Assembly: GCA_025933935.1 (NCBI GenBank)
Contig: JAICYZ010000002.1
Location: 1 to 53,777 of the forward strand
Direction of reading: 5' to 3'
Length of the DNA stretch: 53,777 bases
Source of the DNA: Chitinophagaceae bacterium
GTDB lineage: Bacteria; Bacteroidota; Bacteroidia; Chitinophagales; Chitinophagaceae
In this document: one piece after another, positions 38,141 through 47,186 of the stretch
Layout: the number at the start of each line of letters is the position of its first letter
Numbering within the stretch: the stretch's first letter is position 1
Translations under genes and position numbers: made by a program
Notes under the pieces: model-generated
The model's input: only the letters and a program-made list of their open reading frames with translations
Databases searched by the model: none
What the model was told of the DNA's origin: nothing

Positions 38141-38689
38141 AGAAGGTATTGGCAATACTTGAAGATTCCGCAATTGAGTATATGGTTACGGGTTCAATAG
38201 TTTCAAGTATACAGGGAGAACCCAGGACTACACATGATATTGATATTCTGGTGAATATTGCCGATTCTTCAATCCAGACAATCATGAGTACATTTAGACC
38301 TCCGGATTATTATGTTTCTGAATCTGCTATTAAAGACGCCATTCAATCCAAATCAATGTTCAACCTCATTGATACAAAAGATGGTGAAAAAATTGATTTT
38401 TGGATTTTGACCGATGATGATTTTGACCGATCAAGATTTAAAAGAAAGTTTCCTGAAAAAATATTGGGACTAACGATGAACATTTCAACTTCAGAAGACA
38501 CGATACTTATGAAATTAAAATGGGCCAAGCTGTCAGGAGGAAGTGAGAAACAATTTACTGATGCGCTTCGGGTATATGAAGTGCAATTTGATAATATTAA
38601 CAATAATTATATTGAATTTTGCGGCAAAATATCTAAGGGTTGAGGATTTATGGAATAGGCTTAGAAAAGAAGCAGAGCCGTTAACCTAA
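38119..38689 (+). pseudogene. Nucleotidyltransferase (DUF6036/AbiEii-like), C-terminus frameshifted
   Basis: ORF ends at 38643 (...YIEFCGKISKG*), but one T fewer at 38617-38620 gives ...YIEFAAKYLRVEDLWNRLRKEAEPLT* ending 38689. Confidence 0.65.
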
Positions 38690-38712
38690 AAAACATCATT
38701 TGATTCGTTACT

Positions 38713-39951
38713 TTAGCTCAGGCATCCATAAATCAAACAACCATCTCCATAACTCAAAAATCTGTATTCATGCGCCAACGCATACTCATAAATTTCCTTC
38801 CATTTTTTTCCAATCATCGCTGCTACTAACAGCAACAAAGTTGATTTTGGCTGATGAAAATTGGTGATCATTCCATTGATAATTTTAAAAGAATAACCAG
38901 GCGCAATTATAATTTGTGTTTGAATAAAAAGCCTTTCTGTTTTTTTGTTTTTTAAATAATTCAACAAAGAAGTTAAACAATCAACCGCAGAAATATTTTC
39001 AGGAAAAATCTCTTTATCATATACTTCCCATTGTTCTATTTTTAATCTTTCAAATTCAACGTAAGGATTGAGAAAAGTTTTTAATCCCATCCAATACAGG
39101 CTTTCAACCGTTCTTACAGAGGTAGTTCCTACACAAAATATTTGATGAGAAATATTTTGCGTCAGCTGCTCAATAAAGCTTGTAGAAACATCAATCCATT
39201 CAGCATGCATTTCATGGCCTTCCATGCTTGCAGCTTTTACAGGTTTAAATGTGCCGGCGCCTACATGAAGCGTCACAAATCCTGTGTCAATATTTTTTTT
39301 CTTAAAGGATGAAAATATTTCTTCCGTAAAATGTAAACCCGCTGTTGGCGCCGCTACTGAGCCTTCATGCACGGAATAAATCGTTTGATAAGTTTCTGAA
39401 TCACTTTCCTCCGCTTTTCTTTTGATGTATGGCGGCAACGGCGTTTCACCGGCATGTTCTATGATTTCTGCAAAAGAAAAATTTCCAGGATTCCAGGATA
39501 ATTGAACAACATACGCATCAGTTAATTTTTCTACCAAAGCAGATTTTAAAATGATGCTTTCATCATTTATAGTAATTTCTTTTTCAAGAAATTTTTCCTT
39601 CCATTTTCCTGCTCCGCCAATCATACATTTCCATTTTACTGATTTTTTTTGAGCAAGAACTACGGCATAATCATTAATTCTTTCATACGGCTCAAGGCAA
39701 AATATTTCTATCACCGCACCGGTTATTTTTTTAAATAAAATCCTTGCTTTGATTACTTTCGTATCATTAAAAATAAGGAGTGAATTTTCCGGTAAATGAT
39801 CAGCAATGTTTCGATAAATATCTTCTGAAATCTTCTCATTTTTATAAATCAACAATTTCGACTCATCTCTTTTTTTGAGCGGATAAACAGCAATTCTTTC
39901 TTCCGGTAAAAAATAATCAAAATCGGTGATAGACAAATTTTTTGGATGCAT
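38713..39951 (-). CDS. queA: QueA-type S-adenosylmethionine:tRNA ribosyltransferase-isomerase
   Basis: MHPKNLSITDFDYFLPEERIAVYPLKKRDESKLLIY, GETPLPPYIKR, SVAAPTAGLHFTEE, NFHQPKSTLLLLVAAM. Confidence 0.93.
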   Translation of the reverse strand: MHPKNLSITDFDYFLPEERIAVYPLKKRDESKLLIYKNEKISEDIYRNIADHLPENSLLIFNDTKVIKARILFKKITGAVIEIFCLEPYERINDYAVVLAQKKSVKWKCMIGGAGKWKEKFLEKEITINDESIILKSALVEKLTDAYVVQLSWNPGNFSFAEIIEHAGETPLPPYIKRKAEESDSETYQTIYSVHEGSVAAPTAGLHFTEEIFSSFKKKNIDTGFVTLHVGAGTFKPVKAASMEGHEMHAEWIDVSTSFIEQLTQNISHQIFCVGTTSVRTVESLYWMGLKTFLNPYVEFERLKIEQWEVYDKEIFPENISAVDCLTSLLNYLKNKKTERLFIQTQIIIAPGYSFKIINGMITNFHQPKSTLLLLVAAMIGKKWKEIYEYALAHEYRFLSYGDGCLIYGCLS

Positions 39952-40040
39952 GCTGCAAAGGAAAGAATTTATCGAGTTATTTACGGTTTTTGAAAAATGA
40001 GCACGGCAGCAAACAAACAAATAACCTCAATTCTTATTTA

Positions 40041-41363
40041 TTATGCTGTTTTTTTTATCACCGGAAATTCCAAGGTGAAACAACTGCCTTTTCCGGGAGT
40101 GCTTTCTGCTTTTATTTTGCCGTGAAGTGTATCGACTACCGATTTTACATAGCTAAGGCCAAGTCCAAATCCTTTAATGTTGTGAATATTACCGGTATGT
40201 GCGCGGTAAAATTTCTCAAAAACACGGTTCAGTGTTTCTTTATTCATTCCAATCCCGTTGTCTTCAATTTTGATGCGAATGTGCCCGTTAAAATTTGAAG
40301 TCGTTAATTTAATTTTTAGATTTTCTTTTGAATATTTCACGGCGTTGTCGAGGAGATTATTGATGATGTTGGTAAAGTGCACATCATCTGCTAAAATCAA
40401 ATCATTTATTGCATTAAAGTGAGTTTCTAAAACGCCATTTTTTTCATTTAAAGGGAGCTGAATATTGTTGATTGCAGAAGTGATCAGTTCGTGTGAATGG
40501 AGCGGAACTTCTTTCAGCTGTACCGCCTCTTTATCCATCAAAGCCGCTTGTAGTATGGTTTCCACCTGCTTGTTCATCCTTTTGTTCTCTTCTTTGATAA
40601 TGCCTGAAAAATAATCCATTTTGGTTTTATCATTTACTACCTTTTCATTTTTTAAAGCATCGACAGCAAGAGAGATCGTTGCGAGCGGTGTTTTAAATTC
40701 ATGAGTCATATTGTTGATAAAATCGGATTTTATTTCGCTCAATTTTTTCTGACGAAGCAAAGCGCGGATGGTAATAAAAAAGGCGGTAAAAATGATAAAA
40801 GTAAAAACTACTGCTCCAATGAGCATCCACACCATTTGTTTCCAAACAACATTCTTAATATGCGAAACCACGACCACCAGAAGCTCCTGTGGTGCAAGTC
40901 CTTCGGCCAGGCTGCCGCCTGGCGGATCGAGCGGATAAATGAAAGACATATTATGGACCGTATCACTGTAAGCGTTGTAAAAATTCTTTGACTGAAGATC
41001 ATCGCCGATCATCGACGTTGTGGTGATCGCAAATTCGAAATCAAGTTTCTTGATGTTATTTTTTTCAAATTCTTTATTGATCAGCGACCGGATTTCATGA
41101 CGCGAAAAGTTATGAGCAATCGTAGTAGGAAATACATTTAAAGGGAATAAGAGATCGGCATTTTTGCGGTTGTCGAAAGGAGAGATTTTGGCCCTTTCAT
41201 TCACCAGTTCTTTCGCTGCCTGGATGGTCACCATTTTCACTGTTTCTTCAAACTGCAGTTCCTTGTCCTGCAAAGCCTGTTTGATCCATACGTACTGAAA
41301 AAAAATAATTCCCAACAAGGAAGCAAAAACCAGTATGGTAATTAGTGGGAAAATTTTTTTCAT
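40041..41363 (-). CDS. Sensor histidine kinase
   Basis: Two TMs, FINNMTHEFKTPLATISLAVDAL (H box), NLLDNAVKYS, GIGMNKETLNRVFEKFYRA, GFGLGLSYVKSVV. Confidence 0.95.
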   Translation of the reverse strand: MKKIFPLITILVFASLLGIIFFQYVWIKQALQDKELQFEETVKMVTIQAAKELVNERAKISPFDNRKNADLLFPLNVFPTTIAHNFSRHEIRSLINKEFEKNNIKKLDFEFAITTTSMIGDDLQSKNFYNAYSDTVHNMSFIYPLDPPGGSLAEGLAPQELLVVVVSHIKNVVWKQMVWMLIGAVVFTFIIFTAFFITIRALLRQKKLSEIKSDFINNMTHEFKTPLATISLAVDALKNEKVVNDKTKMDYFSGIIKEENKRMNKQVETILQAALMDKEAVQLKEVPLHSHELITSAINNIQLPLNEKNGVLETHFNAINDLILADDVHFTNIINNLLDNAVKYSKENLKIKLTTSNFNGHIRIKIEDNGIGMNKETLNRVFEKFYRAHTGNIHNIKGFGLGLSYVKSVVDTLHGKIKAESTPGKGSCFTLEFPVIKKTA

Positions 41364-41506
41364 GCGCGCAAATTTAAACTTGATCGCTACTAAATATCCT
41401 TAGCAGTCAGTTAACTTTATTTTTTTTAACTATCTCTTATCTTTTATTTTTTCTGCAAAGACAGGCTTTTTATTTTTTTTTGAGCAAATAAAATTAATTT
41501 AGAATT

Positions 41507-42058
41507 ATGATTTCACCAGCGAAAGGAATTTTATTAATTGCAAACCCTTTTTTGAAAGATCCAAACTTTAGCCGGACCGTTATTTTTATTTGTGAAAATG
41601 TGATGGAAGGTACTTTTGGTTTTGTGTTAAACAAACAATTTCCTAAAAATTTAAAAGAACTTTTACCGGATATGGAGATGCCCGATTTTCCTGTTTACCA
41701 GGGCGGCCCGGTACAACCTGATTCGTTGCATTTTATCCATCAATATCCGGATCTGATCAGCGGCGGTGAAGAAGTTTTTGACGGCGTGTATTGGGGCGGT
41801 AATTTTGAAAGTTTGCAGATTCATTTGAAAAATAATTCCATCAGTCCTGATAAGATTCGTTTTTTTATCGGATACAGCGGCTGGACAGAAGGTCAATTGG
41901 ACCAGGAAATGAAGATTGACAGCTGGCTGACCGTAAAGGCTACACCAAAATTAATCTTTGGTACCAGCGCTTCTGAAACCTGGAAGGAATCACTCAATTA
42001 TCTCGGCGGCGATTATAAAATGCTTGTCAATTATCCGATAGATCCCCAATTGAATTAA
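41507..42058 (+). CDS. YqgE/AlgH family protein
   Basis: GILLIANPFLKDPNFSRTVIFICE, GFVLNKQFP, YQGGPVQPDSLHFIH, FIGYSGWTEGQLDQEM. Confidence 0.94.
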   Translation: MISPAKGILLIANPFLKDPNFSRTVIFICENVMEGTFGFVLNKQFPKNLKELLPDMEMPDFPVYQGGPVQPDSLHFIHQYPDLISGGEEVFDGVYWGGNFESLQIHLKNNSISPDKIRFFIGYSGWTEGQLDQEMKIDSWLTVKATPKLIFGTSASETWKESLNYLGGDYKMLVNYPIDPQLN

Positions 42059-42182
42059 TGGGAAAATATGTCGGTAGTGTGAAAATTCTATAAACTGGAA
42101 ATCCATAAGTAGGTTTCTTCTTTTCTTGTCTCCTCAATAATCATGGCAAACTTCTTGTTTAAATAAACAAAAAACACCCGTT

Positions 42183-42338
42183 ATGAAAAGACTCATTATT
42201 TTGCTTACCCTGATGACCGTTGCGGTATTTCTGATGCTTCCTGAAAAAGAACAGGATGAATTAAAACACGAAGGAAAGAAGTTAAAGAAGAAATTAAAAA
42301 AGAGTCATTTTCCTAAAAATGAACCTGCATCTGCGTGA
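42183..42338 (+). CDS. Small membrane-anchored basic protein (51 aa)
   Basis: MKRLIILLTLMTVAVFLMLPEKEQDELKHEGKKLKKKLKKSHFPKNEPASA*; below the ORF-track length cutoff. Confidence 0.5.
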   Translation: MKRLIILLTLMTVAVFLMLPEKEQDELKHEGKKLKKKLKKSHFPKNEPASA

Positions 42339-42377
42339 AAAAGATATCGGTAATTTCCTATTTTTACCTAAAAAGTA

Positions 42378-43334
42378 TTGCTTTATAATCTATTCTTAAT
42401 TCCATCCAGGATTGCATTGTATTTTTATTGCCGCAGGATTATAATTAACAATAGATCAATATTGCGCGAGCAAGGGCCGTTATTGATTGCAGCCAATCAT
42501 CCGAATTCTTTTTTAGATGCCATAATTGTTGGCTCGCTTTTTAAATCGCCGGTTTATTCGCTGGCACGCGGCGATGCTTTTGCAGGTAAATTTATTACAA
42601 AAATTCTTCGGTCATTCAACATGCTTCCGATTTATCGCGTAAGTGAAGGAGTAGAAAACCTGGAGTATAATTACACGACTTTCGATGCATGTGAACAATT
42701 GTTTAAAGCAAATAAAATCGTTTTGATTTTCAGTGAAGGCAGGTGTATCAATGAATGGCATCTTCGTCCTTTAAAAAAAGGAACCGCACGTCTCGCGTTC
42801 AATGCCTGGGAAAACAACATTCCTTTAAAAGTTCTGCCCCTTGGAATCAATTATAGTTCTTTTAGATTTTTTGGGAAAAATGTGTTTCTGAATTTTGGTA
42901 ACATTATTTCAAAAAACGATTTCTCCGATAAAATTTTTTCTGGAAGACATCTGAAGAAGTTTAATGAAAAATTGAATGAACAATTGGAAAATCTTGTTGT
43001 TGAAATTGATAAAAATGACTGGCAAAAAGCCAAAGATTATTTCCGGATACACCAGCCTTTATTGAAAAAAATTCTTTTATTTATTCCGGCAATTATTGGT
43101 TTTGCTATCAGCGCTCCATTATATTTTATTCTTCATTTAGTAATAAAAAAACGTGCTCACGATCATTATGATTCTGTAATGACCGGATTGTTATTTTTCT
43201 GTTATCCTTTATACATTTTTGCGATAACATTGATTGCATTTTTTATAACAAAAAACGTTTACGCTTTTCTATTGCTAATTATGCTGCCGGTTTGTGCATG
43301 GAGTTATTTACAACTTAAGAAGCAGATCCGGTAA
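42378..43334 (+). CDS. PlsC-type 1-acyl-glycerol-3-phosphate acyltransferase family
   Basis: LIAANHPNSFLDAIIVG (HxxxxD-type box), NKIVLIFSEGRCINEW, C-terminal TM segments. Confidence 0.87.
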   Translation: MLYNLFLIPSRIALYFYCRRIIINNRSILREQGPLLIAANHPNSFLDAIIVGSLFKSPVYSLARGDAFAGKFITKILRSFNMLPIYRVSEGVENLEYNYTTFDACEQLFKANKIVLIFSEGRCINEWHLRPLKKGTARLAFNAWENNIPLKVLPLGINYSSFRFFGKNVFLNFGNIISKNDFSDKIFSGRHLKKFNEKLNEQLENLVVEIDKNDWQKAKDYFRIHQPLLKKILLFIPAIIGFAISAPLYFILHLVIKKRAHDHYDSVMTGLLFFCYPLYIFAITLIAFFITKNVYAFLLLIMLPVCAWSYLQLKKQIR

Positions 43335-43418
43335 TAACTCGTTGGTCAAATCCTCCTTTTGATTGTGTTGCAATATTGTGGATTCAGCAAAAAAATAAAT
43401 AAGTGCAATTTGTATTTT

Positions 43419-43448
43419 AAAAAAAAAGGGCAACATTACATGTTGCCC
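43419..43448 (-). terminator. Strong intrinsic terminator directed to the minus strand
   Basis: Minus strand GGGCAACAT GTA ATGTTGCCC TTTTTTTTT. Confidence 0.75.
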
Positions 43449-43620
43449 AAGTTCGTAGGTTCTTCAATAATAATTTAAAACGGGTAATCTTTCAACAAAT
43501 ATTGAAACGATATATCATAAATATTGGAAATAGACGGTAGGTTATTGGGGTAAAAATTCTTTTTTCAATTACCTTTTGTCTCTTCGTTAGAACAAAAATG
43601 TTGCCAAAAACTAAATTTCA
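43449..43620 (-). ncRNA. Candidate non-coding transcript ending at the 43419-43448 terminator
   Basis: Minus-directed terminator with no minus-strand ORF upstream; extent uncertain. Confidence 0.3.
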
Positions 43621-43686
43621 CACTGTTTATTGATTATAAAATTAATATAGTATAATTTTTATTTTAATTTACCCTAAAAACGCTTT

Positions 43687-43712
43687 AAAGACTACTTTAA
43701 ACAGTCTTTTTT
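43687..43712 (+). terminator. Hairpin with T tract on + strand
   Basis: AAAGACT ACTTTAAAC AGTCTTTTTT. Confidence 0.45.
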
Positions 43713-43913
43713 GAAGTAAAATGATTAAGTAATTCTTGGTTTATAAAAAGAATTTATTGAAAAAGCCACAATTGAAAAGTCATTGCATTACTTGAGTATT
43801 GGTATTCACTTCGGAGCGTTTCTTTCAGTGTGATGAAGCGTGCAGAAAGTTTAGCAGGAAATTTGCTTTATGAAGGAAACCCTTTTTTAATCTATAAAAA
43901 TCTATACTTTTTT

Positions 43914-44408
43914 ATGAAAACATGCTTTCTGTTTTTATCTGCTTTGTTTTTCTCTTTCATTGGTACTGCTCAGCTTCATACAACTCCAAAATGCCCTGAT
44001 TTTAGTATTGATATTTTAAAGGGAAGCGTTAACGGAATTATATATCCAAATGCCACTGTCGATCAGATCAGAGCAAATTTGCCTTGTTTTACCGGCTTCC
44101 AGGAAGAAGGTGATTCTTCCAAATGCGGCGGAGGTGTTTATTATAAAGACAAAGGTGTTTCATTTTATACAAGACGTGATTACATAGAAATAGGTCCCGA
44201 TTTTAAAGGAAAATTAAGTCTTCCACTCATGCACGCTTCCAGGAATAACTTATTCCAATGGCTCGGTGCACCGCAAATGAAAGATAAAAACTGGGATGCT
44301 TTTCAAACCTCTTACGGAGTTTTAATTCTGTATTATGACCAGGCAGACAAGGTAAATAAAATACAGTTTAGCACAGAAAAAGCAAACACAATCCGCTTAT
44401 GTGATTAA
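43914..44408 (+). CDS. Hypothetical secreted protein
   Basis: Signal peptide MKTCFLFLSALFFSFIGTAQ; ORF track starts at 43830. Confidence 0.6.
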   Translation: MKTCFLFLSALFFSFIGTAQLHTTPKCPDFSIDILKGSVNGIIYPNATVDQIRANLPCFTGFQEEGDSSKCGGGVYYKDKGVSFYTRRDYIEIGPDFKGKLSLPLMHASRNNLFQWLGAPQMKDKNWDAFQTSYGVLILYYDQADKVNKIQFSTEKANTIRLCD

Positions 44409-44423
44409 GCGGATTATTTATTT
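44390..44423. terminator. Terminator whose stem contains the upstream stop codon, shared by convergent genes
   Basis: AATCCGCTTA TGTGAT TAAGCGGATT followed by a T-rich tract. Confidence 0.8.
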
Positions 44424-44711
44424 TTTCGCGGGTGCATTTTTATGAGATTGACCGCTGTCCGCATTATTTTTTGGCTGACTGCTACCTTGTGCAGGATTAT
44501 TCATTCTTCCTGTTTGTTCACCAGTGGTGTCCATTCCGTTTGGTTTTGCCGGATGTATAGTATCATGCATGTTTGCACTATCAGAATTGCCTGCAGAATA
44601 ATCGCCGGAAGGAGTAGAATTTTTATCTCCATTATCTTTGTTTGGCGTACTCGTGCATGCAATAAACAGGATGGTACAAACAATCAGCAATACGTGTTTA
44701 ATGTGTTTCAT
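44418..44711 (-). CDS. Low-complexity lipoprotein, hypothetical
   Basis: MKHIKHVLLIVCTILFIACTSTPNK lipobox; Asn/Ser/Gly-rich tail. Confidence 0.6.
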   Translation of the reverse strand: MKHIKHVLLIVCTILFIACTSTPNKDNGDKNSTPSGDYSAGNSDSANMHDTIHPAKPNGMDTTGEQTGRMNNPAQGSSQPKNNADSGQSHKNAPAKK

Positions 44712-45001
44712 AAAGGAATGTTTATTTTGTAGAAGCTCAAAATTTTTGCCATTTAATTGATGAACGAAGTTTTTACCAAAAAAAGGTTGCTTCAAAAATT
44801 ACCATATGATTGTTGAGTTCATTAATGATGAATTGATTCTACAAAAATCGTTTTGATTACTTTCAGCCTATTTTGAATTCGTAATGAATTATTGCTAAAT
44901 TTAGCATGAGTTTATAAGCAGTGTTGAATTGCAGTTGATCACAATTTCTAAATAAATGGTTTCATGAATTAAACAGGAATGGCTATTTTCAATTTTGGAA
45001 A

Positions 45002-45445
45002 ATGAAAAAAGATAATTCAAAATTACCAGGCTTTTTAACCACCGCTTCCACGCACACGATTGGAAATTTGGAGCTTTCAAAATTATTAAGCGAGGTAAAA
45101 TCTGCCAGAGTTGTTGATGGTAAAATACTTATCGGCGATCAAGAATTATCTGCATATTTAGCAGATCAATTGGGCTATGATTCTGACAGTCACTCCATAA
45201 AAAATTTGGTAAAGGCGGCTATTTTGAGAGCAGGAGGCAAAAATGGCGCTCCACAAGAACTTCCGGATGGCGCTAGTATTAGCGATCTTCTTACTGCAGA
45301 TGCCCAATATGTGCTACTCGCTTCTTACCTGGATGCGATAGTGAAGCATTTTAATATAAAAGGCGCAGTGAGTTTGCAAGAAGTAAATGCGTGCGTCCTG
45401 ATTCAGGATGCAATTGATTTAGTAAGTGGAAAAATTAATTCTTAA
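45002..45445 (+). CDS. Uncharacterised 147-aa soluble protein
   Basis: Clean ORF, no signal peptide, coupled to 45451. Confidence 0.6.
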   Translation: MKKDNSKLPGFLTTASTHTIGNLELSKLLSEVKSARVVDGKILIGDQELSAYLADQLGYDSDSHSIKNLVKAAILRAGGKNGAPQELPDGASISDLLTADAQYVLLASYLDAIVKHFNIKGAVSLQEVNACVLIQDAIDLVSGKINS

Positions 45446-45450
45446 GGATT

Positions 45451-46389
45451 ATGAAGTACATTTTCGTCTTATTGCTGTTGATCAATACGATTGAACTCAA
45501 TGCTCAAAAAACTCCGGCGTGGCTTAACAATATTGGCATCAGGAAGTCTTTTGAAGATGATGAAAGCACGCAAAATCCTGGCTTGTTTACGATGTCAATC
45601 CCCAAGGAGAAGTCGCCATCCTACCTTGTTGATTTTGGATTGAAATATAATTTGTCAGCGGCGGCAAAGCAAAGCCAGAGCAGCATCATAGGAGAATATC
45701 ACCGTAATTCCATTGCGGATGGGCCTGTAAATAATTTTCAAATTGGTTATAAATTTATGAGCATTTTAAAGAAGCCGGAACCTTTGGAAAATGTATTTGA
45801 TTTATTAAATCCGGATTTCATTCAGACTTATAAGACTTTTAAATTAAACACTACTGCGAAATACCGTTATGATAAAATTGAAGGCTCACAGGGCATCGCA
45901 GCCACAGCGATGTTTTCTTATTTTCAACAAGGGCCGAGGGCCTCAGTAAGGACGCGTTGGTCTTCCTGGAATTCTAACAAAGATTCGAACTTTGCTTATT
46001 TATTGGTTCCCGAATTTGGCATAGAAATACAGAACAATTTTAAAGCCGACAGCACGATTTATAAAGGTTTTGTGGGCAGGACCGTTGCCGGAATGCAAAT
46101 AAGCTTTGGAAGTATTTTTCCAAATAAAGCCAATGTTTATGTTCCTTTAAACAGGTGGTTGTTTACAGTTGATGCAAAACTAAGATATGATGTTGTTGGC
46201 AAGGAATATTCAAGCAGCAGATGGCATCCTTTAATAAAAACAAATCTTGATTTCTTTCTGATATATAGTCCGGTAAAAGTGATTTTCGGCCCTGCCTTCA
46301 CTTATGGAGATAATCCGATTGCAGGATTCAGGCAATTTAATTTTCAGCCTCAGCAATTCTGGACGATTGCTTTTAAAGTGCAAAAGTGA
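45451..46389 (+). CDS. Uncharacterised outer-membrane beta-barrel-like protein
   Basis: Signal peptide MKYIFVLLLLINTIELNAQ; alternating amphipathic strands; ends in QFWTIAFKVQK. Confidence 0.6.
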   Translation: MKYIFVLLLLINTIELNAQKTPAWLNNIGIRKSFEDDESTQNPGLFTMSIPKEKSPSYLVDFGLKYNLSAAAKQSQSSIIGEYHRNSIADGPVNNFQIGYKFMSILKKPEPLENVFDLLNPDFIQTYKTFKLNTTAKYRYDKIEGSQGIAATAMFSYFQQGPRASVRTRWSSWNSNKDSNFAYLLVPEFGIEIQNNFKADSTIYKGFVGRTVAGMQISFGSIFPNKANVYVPLNRWLFTVDAKLRYDVVGKEYSSSRWHPLIKTNLDFFLIYSPVKVIFGPAFTYGDNPIAGFRQFNFQPQQFWTIAFKVQK

Positions 46390-46664
46390 CGCCTCCCCCT
46401 TACCTGCACGCGTGCAATGTTCTTAAATAGTAAATAAGGTTTTTATCTACTACGCTACAAATAATATAGAACGCAGCGGCTTTCCTATTTCATGTTCTGA
46501 ATAGTTTATCCTATATATTAATTGTTTTACCTCGTTTAAATTTATTCACGATTTTTCCACAGGCAATGCACACTATTTCCTTCTAAAGGCATGTTTTATC
46601 AATCCTAAACACACAATGACACCACTTTGAAGCGCTGGTGGATAAAAAAATATTTCCATAAAAT

Positions 46665-46697
46665 GTGTAAAAAGTGGGAAAATGTGTTATTTTGTGG
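46665..46697 (+). promoter_or_regulatory. MraZ operator: four GTGK boxes at 9/10/10-nt spacing
   Basis: GTGT(46665) GTGG(46674) GTGT(46684) GTGG(46694), just upstream of mraZ. Confidence 0.75.
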
Positions 46698-46719
46698 TAA
46701 ATATTGAAAAAACTCAAGA

Positions 46720-47184
46720 ATGACAGGCTTTTTAGGAGAATACGAAGCTACTTTGGACGCCAAGGGGCGCTTCCTTCTTCCGGCAGGTTTTAAAAAACAA
46801 TTGCCGGAAAATGGAGTAGATGTGTTTGTCATAAATCGTGGGTTTGAAAAATGTTTGAGTTTGTACATTCCTGAAAGCTGGCAGCCTCTATTTGCCGAAT
46901 TAAGCAAGTTGAATGATTTTGACCCAAAAGTAAGGCAATTCAAACGGTATTTTTTGAATGGAGCCACACAGGTCAGTCCCGACAGTGCCGGCCGCCTTTT
47001 GTTGCCAAAAAATCTCATGGAATATGCCGGGCTTGAAAAAGACATCGTGCTCGTGTCAGCAATTGACAAACTCGAGATTTGGGATAAAAATAAATATCAG
47101 CAGTTCTTTGAAACTTTTTCACCGGAAGCATTCAGCGATTTGGCAAAAGATGTGATGGCGGGTGATAAAACATCAAAACAATAA
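46720..47184 (+). CDS. mraZ: Division/cell wall cluster transcriptional repressor MraZ
   Basis: MTGFLGEYEATLDAKGRFLLPAGFKKQLPE...DSAGRLLLPKNLMEYAGLEKDIVLVSAIDKLEIWDKNKY. Confidence 0.96.
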   Translation: MTGFLGEYEATLDAKGRFLLPAGFKKQLPENGVDVFVINRGFEKCLSLYIPESWQPLFAELSKLNDFDPKVRQFKRYFLNGATQVSPDSAGRLLLPKNLMEYAGLEKDIVLVSAIDKLEIWDKNKYQQFFETFSPEAFSDLAKDVMAGDKTSKQ

Positions 47185-47186
47185 TT

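Noticed and set aside
42040-42110. Possible periodic repeat after yqgE
   Set aside because: No consistent 7-, 8- or 9-nt register could be established, unlike the seven listed loci.
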